The position numbers and the translations under genes are program-made. Shown here one piece after another: positions 31,342 through 40,208 of a DNA stretch of 64,000 nt. Source of the stretch: an uncultured Christensenella sp. (GTDB lineage: Bacteria > Bacillota > Clostridia > Christensenellales > Borkfalkiaceae); assembly GCA_910585685.1 (NCBI GenBank), contig CAJUEO010000005.1, positions 62,001-126,000 on the forward strand, written 5' to 3'. The notes beneath the pieces were generated by a model that was not told the DNA's origin, made no database searches, and saw nothing but the letters and a program-made list of their open reading frames with translations. Positions within the stretch are counted from its first letter, which is position 1. Every line of letters begins with the position of its first letter.

Positions 31342-32462
31342 CAGTTTTCTCCTCGTTTAAGATTGTTTTTAAAAGTTTTTATCATATCCCCGAGCGCGTG
31401 GCTTACCCGTTCCGCCCTCGATTTATGCACCAAAATATCGTCGTCCGAAAAGACGTAGTCGTCGCTGTCCGACCCCTCGCAAATTGCAGAGATAAGTTCG
31501 TTTAGCTTTACGCAGTCAATAACCGAATCTCCCTTTTCAAGCGCGCGCTTGACGGCGTTCATTTTGCCCTGCGACATAAAGTGTTTTCCGTTGGTGTTGA
31601 AAAAGTACAAACAGTAGTTGCCGTCGGGCACGCCCGAAATGTCCGTTTGATTTTTTATAGCCCTTGTGTTGCCGTCGATAATGTTTATAAGCCTTATAGA
31701 AACTTTTTCGGCAATTTTCAAAATTTTCTTTTTTGTGCCGTTTTTAGTCTTTTCGGTTGCCGCACAAAGCGAGTAAAACTGTTCGCTGTTCAGCATAATC
31801 AACCCGAACAGCGGAGCGCGCTCCTTTGAATAACAGGATTGAAGTATTTCGAATATCCTTGAAGTTCTGTTTTCGTCGGAATAAGCCTCGTTAAACTGCA
31901 CGTCTCCTTCGTAAAGCCCCTCGCGCTTGACGTTTTCAAGCTCGGATTCGTAACGATATCTCGGATGAGCGCGCATTTTAGAAGGCGCGTTGTTCAATAA
32001 ATTCAAATAAAGCCTTGCCGCGCTTTTTTTGACGCGTATACCGCCGTTTAAATATTCTCCGTCAGACTGAATAGTTCGCGCGTCGTCTATTTTACCGTTC
32101 CAGACAGAGCGATAGCACTCGTACGCCTGTTTAAAAGCCTCGCACAAGTCGATTGAAAAATAACCGAACTCGTAAAAGTAGCCCAGCCTGACCAGCGCCT
32201 TCGGGTGTCCCGAACGTGCGGCGTCCTTACAGTAAGCCATTGCTTTTGACAAAAATTTGTCGTAAACTTTTTTGTTGGACTGCAATTTTAGCGCACGCAG
32301 ATAGCAAATTTCCGCCATTTTGAACATGTTTTCGTTGTCGTCGGTAACGTTTAGCTGAATCGAATTCAACGCAAGCGAGTTATGACAACGCGGACAAGCC
32401 CAATCACCGTTGTACAGTTCGAGCGGACGCACAAACTGCCGTTTACATTTTTCACACTCCAT
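31341..32462 (-). CDS. Zinc-ribbon protein with Sel1/TPR-like helical repeats
   Basis: 373 residues, ATG at 32462 inside the end of the upstream gene (11-bp overlap, ATGGAGTGTGA). The N-terminus is a compact zinc ribbon with Cys3-x2-Cys6 (MECEKC) and a second CxxC in NGDWACPRCHNSL. Residues ~45-130 resemble Sel1 repeats (FLSKAMAYCKDAARSGHPKALVRLGYFYEFGYF; EAFKQAYECYRSV). The C-terminal ~200 residues are mixed and unassigned. Sel1 repeats normally bind proteins, so an adaptor role is likely. It is one of three zinc-ribbon proteins encoded in this operon. Confidence 0.75.
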   Translation of the reverse strand: MECEKCKRQFVRPLELYNGDWACPRCHNSLALNSIQLNVTDDNENMFKMAEICYLRALKLQSNKKVYDKFLSKAMAYCKDAARSGHPKALVRLGYFYEFGYFSIDLCEAFKQAYECYRSVWNGKIDDARTIQSDGEYLNGGIRVKKSAARLYLNLLNNAPSKMRAHPRYRYESELENVKREGLYEGDVQFNEAYSDENRTSRIFEILQSCYSKERAPLFGLIMLNSEQFYSLCAATEKTKNGTKKKILKIAEKVSIRLINIIDGNTRAIKNQTDISGVPDGNYCLYFFNTNGKHFMSQGKMNAVKRALEKGDSVIDCVKLNELISAICEGSDSDDYVFSDDDILVHKSRAERVSHALGDMIKTFKNNLKRGEN

Positions 32463-35400
32463 TCTCGTTCTCCTCGGGGATTTCCTCTGTCTCGGGTGCC
32501 TCGACGGTAAGTTTGCCGTCGGTTGTTATGACAGTATAATTTTCTTCACCCTGCGCCGTAAGCTGAACTTTTATCTCGATGTCATATATGCCGGGTTTAA
32601 TTTCATCGCTGCCGAATTTGACGGTAACCGTCACGGATAAAATATTTTTTACCTCGTCACCTGTGGCAAGCTGCGAAACGTTGTATTTCAATTCGGGAAC
32701 TTCTTCCCCCGACTTTATAGTTATATCTCTTGCAATTACCGAAATAATTTTTTTGGATATCGTAAAATTTCGCTCGGCGTCGGTCAAAACATAATTTTCT
32801 GACAACTCTCCATCGTAAGTTGCTACCGACTTGTGCGTGCCTGCTTTTATTGCGCCCGTAACCTTGCAGCTCATCGATACAACCGCGTCGTCACCCAAAC
32901 CTACAATCCATGCTGAAGGCTTTTGCTCGGTACCGTCATACATCATTTCGGGCACGTTCCAACGAACGGCAACGCTTGCAGGCACAATCGAGTAAACTGT
33001 GCTTGCGTTTTTCTCAATAAAATAATTTTTGTCGTTATTGTACTGTTCGGTTATTCGGTCAACGGTACAGACGTATCCCTCGCCAACATTCTTTTCTCTG
33101 CCTTTTCCTCCGCCTAAAATGTTTCCGTCGTCACCGACGCCGCGCATTACATAAGAAGGGAACTGACTTCTACCCGTGTAGGTAAGCTCGGTATTGCCCC
33201 ATTCCACCGTCAAGCCGTATTTATTTATTTTATAAGTCTTGCTGTCCGAGCCGTTTATTTCGTAGTTGGGGTGTAATTCCGCCGACGCGGTAATTTTATA
33301 CTCTCCCACGTCGCGTATTGTTGCGCGAGAAACGGTAAGCACAAGAGTGTTGCCGTTTACACCGTCCGCCGTTGCCACTACGGTATGGCTTTTTCCGTCG
33401 TATATAAACTCGTCGTCACAATCTGCGTTCCAATTTACTGAAACGGGTTTGCGCTTTATTGTAAAAGAATGGGTATTGTTTAAAAGATTATAGTTTTTAA
33501 TTTCGTCCGAATTATTCAAACTCAGCGACAGCGTATACGTGCCGGCATTTATTGCCGAGGTCGTTTCATACTCTATTTCGTCCTCGCCCTGCACGCCCGT
33601 AAAAGTCACGGCGGAGGTCTGATCTTCTCCGTTGTAAACTGTTTCACTTGTGGTCCAATTTACCGTCAGGTTGGCTTTTAAAATTGAGTACGAATGCGAT
33701 TGCCCCCGTAATATGGCATACTTTTGTGCGTCTGCGCCCGAAAGATGTACACTTTCGCTATACGAGCCGACGTGTCTGTAATTAAATTGAGAGTTGTTTA
33801 AGCTAACGTCGTCGCTGTTTATGATTCCGCTTGAAATAGCGCATTGCACGCGTTTATCCGTGCCGCTGTAGACGTTGTCTTCGGGGTCTTGCCACTCGAC
33901 CGTAACGGGGCGTTTATCGACGGTAACTTCAATTTCCTGAATACTTTCAGCCGAAAGTGAGGTAGTCAATTTTTGAGAAGAGCCGACTGTTTCGGCGCCC
34001 TCTACGACAACTTTAAGCGCATAAATTTTATTTCCGAAAGAAATATTTTCAACTTTCAAATTCTTGTCTTGCGATATTTGCTGCCCGTTCTCGCTCCAAA
34101 AATAACTGTAAGTTAAACCGTTCAATAGCTTTGTCGAAGAATTGAACGAAATGTTTTCACCGTATGTAACCTTGTTTGTAGGTATGTTGGAAGATATCGA
34201 AAATTCCGGAGTTTTAAGCTTCCATACGGGATGGATATATACGTCCAAGTTGCCGTATTGAGATAACACGCTCTTTAAATCTGTAAAATCCGTACGATTT
34301 GACGTTATACTGTAAACAGAGTATTGCCAGGAAAGTTCGAATGCGTCTTCAAAACCTTCGCGCACATAGTTGTCGGTTATCTTATTTGCATTACCCAGCG
34401 TAGTCAACTTATATTTTAAATCTTGAGAGAACACAAAATCGTTTACGGCGGCGTACTCGGCGTCGTTGCTTTCTCCGGGGAATACGCGGTAAATTTGCTC
34501 AAAAATTACCGTTGCCCCCGTAATATCCCCCGTTATTGGCCGTCCGATGATGTTATTTTCATCTCCGTCTAATATAGAGGACATTATTCTTTTATCGTTA
34601 TTGTTATAATTCCAGATAAGGTCGCTGTCCGAGTTTTTATCCGTGTGTTGCGCATAGTCTATATCTGCAAAACAGTTTGTATCGAACACTTCACCGACTT
34701 TACCGAACCAAGTAGGTAAAATTTTACCGCTTACGTTATCAAATGAAGTGTTACCATAGGAAAAGGTTACAAAAACTTCATTTTCGTCAAGCCCGAAGGG
34801 AATTACGCTGTTGCCGAGTTTAAACGCGCTGCGACTGTCAAAATTATAGAACACGTCTTTAAACTTGTCGATATTTTGTTTGGGAACGCAGACTTTCAAC
34901 TCGGAGCTTACCGATTCTATGCCTATGTCGGTAAAGCCGACGTCAGGAGAACAGTCCAAAATTACACTTTTAATTCCTTCGGCGGAAAAGATGCTTGCGC
35001 TTACATTTCGCACGGGAAAATCGTTAAATTTTTCGGGGACGTAAACATTGTCACCCGAGCCGTCCAGCACTCCCACCACAGAATAGGTTTGCGTGGTTTC
35101 GTCGAACTCGTAGACGAGCGGACGGGTTACTGCGCCGCCCTGCCCGAAAACGCCGGCGCCGATTACAAAAAACATGTAGAAACAAGCACCGGCAACGCAT
35201 AGACCCGTGAATATAGCCGAAATAACGGCTTGCAACGCCGCTTTTGCCTTAAATCTTTTCGCTGAATATAAGTAACAAAACAACGAGGAAACAAGCGTTA
35301 AAACGTGCAAATTAATCCAAATCAAACTTGCGCTATTTGTGAAAAACTCGGGAGAAGTAAAGCACTCGTATGCCATTATGACAAGTACGACGGCGGTAGC

Positions 35401-35646
35401 TAAAATATAGAACGCTATGCCGAACACCGTATATTTAAAGCGGAAGTTGGAGAACAGCGCCTGAAATATAAACAGCGCGTCAAGCAACGCAAACAGCAGG
35501 GGAAACAGCCAAAGCGTCGAACCGCAGACCGTCACGACCATATATATGAACGCCGCAAAGTCAACCGCCGCCGCGCAGCAAAGACTTATAAGAAGAAAAA
35601 TTTTGCTTCTGCCCGTAAGGTTTAACGATAAATTTTTATTTTTCAT
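32452..35646 (-). CDS. Five-TM protein with large extracellular MBG-like repeat region
   Basis: 1,064 residues, ATG at 35646 overlapping the upstream stop by one base. Five membrane segments fill residues ~16-165 after a basic N-terminus, placing the N-terminus inside and the remaining ~900 residues outside. The outer part starts with a beta-rich region like BspA leucine-rich repeats (VPEKFNDFPVRNVSASIFSAEGIKSV). It continues with five to six ~80-residue MBG-type beta-sandwich repeats, each marked by VYSG/VYNG/IYDG/LTYTG/MYDG motifs (about residues 590-1000), ending in an acidic tail. MBG and BspA-like domains usually mediate surface binding. It is unexpected in the middle of a helicase/AAA operon and may be the sensor or cell-surface anchor of the system. 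Confidence 0.8.
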   Translation of the reverse strand: MKNKNLSLNLTGRSKIFLLISLCCAAAVDFAAFIYMVVTVCGSTLWLFPLLFALLDALFIFQALFSNFRFKYTVFGIAFYILATAVVLVIMAYECFTSPEFFTNSASLIWINLHVLTLVSSLFCYLYSAKRFKAKAALQAVISAIFTGLCVAGACFYMFFVIGAGVFGQGGAVTRPLVYEFDETTQTYSVVGVLDGSGDNVYVPEKFNDFPVRNVSASIFSAEGIKSVILDCSPDVGFTDIGIESVSSELKVCVPKQNIDKFKDVFYNFDSRSAFKLGNSVIPFGLDENEVFVTFSYGNTSFDNVSGKILPTWFGKVGEVFDTNCFADIDYAQHTDKNSDSDLIWNYNNNDKRIMSSILDGDENNIIGRPITGDITGATVIFEQIYRVFPGESNDAEYAAVNDFVFSQDLKYKLTTLGNANKITDNYVREGFEDAFELSWQYSVYSITSNRTDFTDLKSVLSQYGNLDVYIHPVWKLKTPEFSISSNIPTNKVTYGENISFNSSTKLLNGLTYSYFWSENGQQISQDKNLKVENISFGNKIYALKVVVEGAETVGSSQKLTTSLSAESIQEIEVTVDKRPVTVEWQDPEDNVYSGTDKRVQCAISSGIINSDDVSLNNSQFNYRHVGSYSESVHLSGADAQKYAILRGQSHSYSILKANLTVNWTTSETVYNGEDQTSAVTFTGVQGEDEIEYETTSAINAGTYTLSLSLNNSDEIKNYNLLNNTHSFTIKRKPVSVNWNADCDDEFIYDGKSHTVVATADGVNGNTLVLTVSRATIRDVGEYKITASAELHPNYEINGSDSKTYKINKYGLTVEWGNTELTYTGRSQFPSYVMRGVGDDGNILGGGKGREKNVGEGYVCTVDRITEQYNNDKNYFIEKNASTVYSIVPASVAVRWNVPEMMYDGTEQKPSAWIVGLGDDAVVSMSCKVTGAIKAGTHKSVATYDGELSENYVLTDAERNFTISKKIISVIARDITIKSGEEVPELKYNVSQLATGDEVKNILSVTVTVKFGSDEIKPGIYDIEIKVQLTAQGEENYTVITTDGKLTVEAPETEEIPEENENGV
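33703..33714 (-). repeat. Dispersed motif ATATTACGGGGG, copy 1 in the five-TM protein gene
   Basis: Exact 12-mer on the minus strand, read in a different frame (ATA-TTA-CGG-GGG) from the copies at 25755 and 34515. Protein constraint therefore does not explain the identity. Confidence 0.6.
34515..34526 (-). repeat. Dispersed motif ATATTACGGGGG, copy 2 in the five-TM protein gene
   Basis: Exact 12-mer on the minus strand, immediately preceded by the partial copy ATAACGGGGG. Confidence 0.6.
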
Positions 35647-37289
35647 TATATACCTCCCGTGCGTCTTACTTTCTTGGGCGCCTTTATAAAGCCGCTCTCC
35701 TCGGCTTCGATTTTGTCAAAGACGTATCTGTCCACACCAAGCTCGAAAAGTATTATGTTCGCGTCCTCGCGGCAATATTTTTTTGCGAATAGGTGGAAAA
35801 ATCTGTTGCCCAAACTAAGCATATTGGCGTATTTGCGGTACAGTTTTACCGCGTTTTCAGAGTGGTCCACGTCGGCGCAGAACGCACAAAGCCTGTTTCT
35901 TGCCGTATTATCCATTGTAAATTCCCTGCCGCAGCAACGGCACTTTACTATAGGTTCGGCAACGAGCGAAAGTCTGTCCGTCGCAAAATTGAGGTCGGGG
36001 GTGTAGCCGCCCTCGTCGTAGCGTTCCGAAAAGATATCTTTATATATAATTTCGGGATAGCGGCAACCCTTACATTTTCTCATACCGTTGTCAAGCTCTA
36101 TGGTCTGTTGCTTGCAAACAACCCTGAAACATTCCTTATTCCTTGAATTTTCGCGGCAGTTTACCGTAAATAAATGGTCAGAAATTACGCCGTTGGCTTT
36201 AATTTCGTCGATATCCGAGCTGATAAGCCCCAAATTTTCCTGCGAAAAATCCAAAACGGCGTTGCAGTTTGCATTAATTTTTCCGTCCTTAAAAGCAATA
36301 ATATTGCCGTCGATAAGCGCGTCCTCTACGCCGCAGTTGACGCAGTAGAGAGAAATTACTCCGTTAAGACCGACTACCGCCCTCAACACTTCCTTGCCGC
36401 GGTAGTTGATTGCATATACCGACTTATCCCACTCGACGTGCGACACGCCCAGAACCTTGACGTTTGTACACTCCAAATCCTTGACTTCGCTTGTGGCAAG
36501 CTGTGCAAGCATTGCGTCGATTGCGCGCTTGTACTTGTCGTCAAAAGAAACGTACGAAGCAAAATCACCGCTTTTAAACGCGTTTTCAAGCCCTGAAAAT
36601 ACCCTACCGACAAGAGATACGTCGACTATTTCCCCGTCAGATACCGAACCGTCCTCAAAGGGAATTGCGCTGTCTATAAACTTATCGATCTTTTCCGCCT
36701 CCCTGTTGGTAAGCGGAACAAGCTTAAAGCTTGTTGTTTCTTTAAAGTAAATTTTTCCGAGAAGGGGCGCGCTTTCTCCGCCGCCGTTTATTTCAAGCCG
36801 CATTGAAACGGCGTAAAAATTTTCGGGCATTGTGGAGCGGCTTTCAATAATTGTAAATGCCTTTCCGTCATCGAACACTCTGTCGATAAAGCCCTTTTTG
36901 AACTTGTTTAAAAGCTTTTTTTCGGTTGAAAGCGAGCTATTATCCTTTGACTGCTTAAACTCGATAAGGGAATAATTTTTATGATAGTCGGCGGCAACGT
37001 CCATTATCAACTGTTTCCAATCGGAATTACCGCTGTCAAACTCAACGCCGCGAAGGGGCGCAAACCAACTTGAACCCTTAGAGGTAAAGGTAAGCGCGTT
37101 TTCCGCCTCTCCCGAGCCGTTTACGCCGTGCTCGTCCGCGCGGTACTCGAAAGTGTGTGTGTTTGTTGTAATTTCCAAGCCGCGAATGCTCTTTATATGT
37201 ACTTCCTTAGAGAGAAAACCGCCCGTGTACAGCGCGCATATGCTTTTAAATTCGTTTTCGTATTCCTGACCTATAATTATCTTTGACAT
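35646..37289 (-). CDS. Zinc-ribbon protein of unknown function
   Basis: 547 residues, ATG at 37289, six bases after the helicase stop; the ribosome site overlaps that stop. Residues ~1-210 are mixed alpha/beta and may be a nuclease- or Hsp-partner-like domain, but I see no signature. Three cysteine clusters follow: CVNCG (~residue 325), KCKGCRYPE (~residue 408) and a fuller ribbon CRCCGREF...RLCAFC (~residues 450-475). The C-terminus is helical and ends in a basic KAPKKVRRTGG. The tight coupling to the SNF2 helicase gene and shared cysteine richness suggest the two products work together, perhaps on DNA. Function unknown. Confidence 0.75.
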   Translation of the reverse strand: MSKIIIGQEYENEFKSICALYTGGFLSKEVHIKSIRGLEITTNTHTFEYRADEHGVNGSGEAENALTFTSKGSSWFAPLRGVEFDSGNSDWKQLIMDVAADYHKNYSLIEFKQSKDNSSLSTEKKLLNKFKKGFIDRVFDDGKAFTIIESRSTMPENFYAVSMRLEINGGGESAPLLGKIYFKETTSFKLVPLTNREAEKIDKFIDSAIPFEDGSVSDGEIVDVSLVGRVFSGLENAFKSGDFASYVSFDDKYKRAIDAMLAQLATSEVKDLECTNVKVLGVSHVEWDKSVYAINYRGKEVLRAVVGLNGVISLYCVNCGVEDALIDGNIIAFKDGKINANCNAVLDFSQENLGLISSDIDEIKANGVISDHLFTVNCRENSRNKECFRVVCKQQTIELDNGMRKCKGCRYPEIIYKDIFSERYDEGGYTPDLNFATDRLSLVAEPIVKCRCCGREFTMDNTARNRLCAFCADVDHSENAVKLYRKYANMLSLGNRFFHLFAKKYCREDANIILFELGVDRYVFDKIEAEESGFIKAPKKVRRTGGI

Positions 37290-37294
37290 CGCAC

Positions 37295-40186
37295 CTACCC
37301 GTTATCCCTGTCGTCTTTCAAAATTCTTCTGACTTCGGATACCTTGTCGGCCTCCTTGCCCATTGTCGAGCAAAAACTTTCTCCGCCGTCGTGATTGAAA
37401 TTCCAAAGCTCGTTTATAAAAGTCGCAAAAGTTCTTGCAACTATAGGTCTGAGCTTGCCCCTGGGGCGCTTGTTTTTACAGGACGGCATGGGGCAGTACG
37501 CCTCCCACTTGTCGTCGAAATCGAGGGAGTGCGGAGCCGGCGTGCAGCCTGCGTATTCACAGTCTCCGCAATTATAAATATCGTCTTTGCCGCTGCCTGT
37601 AACCTTGCAGCTGTCCCAGCACGCGGCATTGTTGCAGACGGCGCAAATTTTCATAAGCTCGGCGTCGGAAATATTGGGGTTCATGCGGTAACGCCTGAGA
37701 GCTGCGCACTTACCCGACATTCTGTCGTCCGTCAAAAACCGACGGCAATGAGAAATTGCGCAAATTTTACGGCAGTAGACCGACCTGTCCCCGTTTTCAC
37801 CCGAGTTGCACATTTTGCCCTTTTCTCCGTTGGAAACGTGGCTTATGCACATATATCCCTCGGAAACCGAGCGAGTCAGCACCGTGCCGCAACAGTCGCA
37901 CTTAAAGTCGTACACGGTAATTTCCGTCATATCGGTGCCCTTGCCGTCTAAACTCAGCTGTATGCAGTCGTCGGTGGCGCGGCAAATCAAATCGTTTGAT
38001 TTCTTTTTCTTCTTTTCCTCGTAATCCTGCCTTGGCATAAGCTTTACGCGTGAACACTGCCTGCACCTTACGGCAACCATCTGGTCGGAGTTGGAACCTG
38101 CAAGAATAGTTGCGTCTCCGCTGTCGATTGAAAGTAGCCCTATAGCCGAGAAATATGCGAGAGCAAACCCCTCGAGCTTGTTCATATCCGCAAGGGAATA
38201 GATAAAAACCTTGCTCTTTTGCCCAAGCCTGAAAATTCTGCCTATGCGTTGATCCATTGCGAGAGGGTCGGGCGTAACCTGATAGTTTATTATAATGTTG
38301 GACTCTTGCAAGTTGGCGCCCTCGGTAAACTTTGCGTCCTTTGCTATTAAAATTGCGTCCTGCTTTGCATTGAACTCGCGCTCTATGTTGTGAACGTTGG
38401 AATTTGCGTCACCGATAATAATTCTTTTTGCAAACTCCTTGTCGCTTGACAAAGCTTTACAAAACTCTTCGTAAGCGCACTCGGACGAGGGCAGTTCGTA
38501 ATCGAAGAACACCAGAACGCGCAGCCCAGCGTGCCGCCTTAAAATTTCTTTAGCGCACTCGTACTTATATCCGAGTTTATCCTCGGACAGTAAAACGGGC
38601 TTTAAATATGTATTTTTTACAATTTTATTTTCTGTACCTGCCAACCTGTTTGAATAGAAGTTGGCAAAACCCTTTTTCGTAAAAATTTCGCCGCTCTTTG
38701 GGTCCATTGCTTTAAGGCGGTTGATTATATGGTTAAAAATATCAGAATACGCCTGTTCGAAGTCCGCCCTGCCGCGGTTATTTTCTATATACTCGTCAAG
38801 ATACGCGCTCTGACCGTCGAAGCCCACCATCGGAAAGCCCGAGGGAGAAAGATTTGCAAAGTTTACAAAAATTTTATCGTTTCTTAAACCCGTAGTTTCG
38901 ACTACCGATATTGCGGCGGACATGGGATAAAAGAAATAATTGAATATTATTTTGTCCTTAGAAAGCTTGTTGGGCTGCCTTATCATAATCGAGCGCAAAA
39001 CGCCGTTGTGATATGCGTTGGCTACGCTTTTTTCAACCTTTTCGGCAAGCCCGTCGTTTTCTTTTAACAGCAAAAACTCGTCCGCCAGAATACAACGGTC
39101 GTACTCGGACAGACTGTCGAAAATTTTATCCTTGCCCGAGCGTTCGAGATAGCTTGAAAACTCTTCCCCGTAGTTGTCGCGCACCGTTTGATACTTAACT
39201 TTGCGGATAAACTCGGTCACGTTGGACGCGCCGCGGCAAATATATTCCTTATAATACTTCTTTTCGTCGCGGTACTGCTTTGTTCTGTCCTTGTCGTCCT
39301 TTTCGTCGAAGTCGGAGGGGTTGCCGCCCTTGCACCTTACAAAATACCACAGTCTGAACATATTTTCAAGGTTGCCCGAGTGCGGCGTTGCCGTGAGCAG
39401 CAGACAATAAGTAGCTTCCGCCCTCTTTTTGGTCTGCATCATTTCAGATAAAAGCCGCATTGCTCCTGCATATTTGCCAGCCTCTTCGCTTAAATGGTGC
39501 GCCTCGTCGACAACTATTACGTCAATTAAAAAATTGTTCTGGTATTTCCACTGCGAAAATATATCCACGTCGACGATTATAGGTCTGTTGGGACGTATAA
39601 AGCCGCTCTGTTTGGTTACGCCGACTTCCGCAAGCACGTCGGAAAGCGTGGGGAAACTGCCGTCCGAAATATTGCCGTCGGCATTTTCCGGCTTTTTGAC
39701 TTGATATAAAACGCCCTTACCGAGCCCGAATTTTTCTTCGAGAACGTCGACCCAATTATTAAAAACCTGATCGGGCGTGACAATTAAAAGGCTTTTGACC
39801 TTGCCCCTCACCGCAAGCTCGGATAAAATTACGCCTGCTTCGAAGGTTTTACCGCTGCCCACGACGTCAGCAAGCAACCCGAAACCGCGCAAATCGCGCA
39901 AAAACTTTTCGGCAGCTTTCTCTTGATGAGATAAAATTACACTGCCGTAGGAAGAGTGAACCTCTTTTTCGAAAGAGATGCCGTACTTGCTTGCACCCTT
40001 CTTTTTATAGACCGATGGGTCAATCATAAGCTTTCTGAAATCGTCCTGACTGTCGAGAGCTTCGACGTAACGCTCGGCTTCGGCAACTTCGCGCGTGAAC
40101 TTTTTTTTGCCCTGCAAATTAGAGCGCTGTTCATCTGCCGAAAACGCCGCGTCCGTAAAATTAATTTTAAAATTTTCTTCTTTCAT
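37295..40186 (-). CDS. SNF2-type SF2 helicase/translocase with cysteine-rich C-terminal region
   Basis: 963 residues, ATG at 40186 behind AGAGGG. The ATPase lobe has Walker A ADVVGSGKT (~106-114, with the SNF2-like LLADVVGSGKTFEAG), motif II VVDEAHH (226-231) and motif III LLLTATPHSG (~262-271). The second lobe has the SNF2/RapA-type motifs NLQESNIIINY and MDQRIGRIFRLGQ. The last ~250 residues carry over twenty cysteines in CxxC pairs (CRQCSR, CDCCG, CRKICAISHC, CAVCNNAACWDSC, CGDCEYAGC, CPMPSCKNK), enough for several zinc sites. It should be a dsDNA translocase whose zinc part binds DNA, RNA or protein. It resembles the SNF2 subunits of defence and remodelling systems, but its tail and its neighbours do not match DISARM. 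Confidence 0.87.
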   Translation of the reverse strand: MKEENFKINFTDAAFSADEQRSNLQGKKKFTREVAEAERYVEALDSQDDFRKLMIDPSVYKKKGASKYGISFEKEVHSSYGSVILSHQEKAAEKFLRDLRGFGLLADVVGSGKTFEAGVILSELAVRGKVKSLLIVTPDQVFNNWVDVLEEKFGLGKGVLYQVKKPENADGNISDGSFPTLSDVLAEVGVTKQSGFIRPNRPIIVDVDIFSQWKYQNNFLIDVIVVDEAHHLSEEAGKYAGAMRLLSEMMQTKKRAEATYCLLLTATPHSGNLENMFRLWYFVRCKGGNPSDFDEKDDKDRTKQYRDEKKYYKEYICRGASNVTEFIRKVKYQTVRDNYGEEFSSYLERSGKDKIFDSLSEYDRCILADEFLLLKENDGLAEKVEKSVANAYHNGVLRSIMIRQPNKLSKDKIIFNYFFYPMSAAISVVETTGLRNDKIFVNFANLSPSGFPMVGFDGQSAYLDEYIENNRGRADFEQAYSDIFNHIINRLKAMDPKSGEIFTKKGFANFYSNRLAGTENKIVKNTYLKPVLLSEDKLGYKYECAKEILRRHAGLRVLVFFDYELPSSECAYEEFCKALSSDKEFAKRIIIGDANSNVHNIEREFNAKQDAILIAKDAKFTEGANLQESNIIINYQVTPDPLAMDQRIGRIFRLGQKSKVFIYSLADMNKLEGFALAYFSAIGLLSIDSGDATILAGSNSDQMVAVRCRQCSRVKLMPRQDYEEKKKKKSNDLICRATDDCIQLSLDGKGTDMTEITVYDFKCDCCGTVLTRSVSEGYMCISHVSNGEKGKMCNSGENGDRSVYCRKICAISHCRRFLTDDRMSGKCAALRRYRMNPNISDAELMKICAVCNNAACWDSCKVTGSGKDDIYNCGDCEYAGCTPAPHSLDFDDKWEAYCPMPSCKNKRPRGKLRPIVARTFATFINELWNFNHDGGESFCSTMGKEADKVSEVRRILKDDRDNG

Positions 40187-40208
40187 ATACCCTCTTGTCC
40201 GCCGATGA

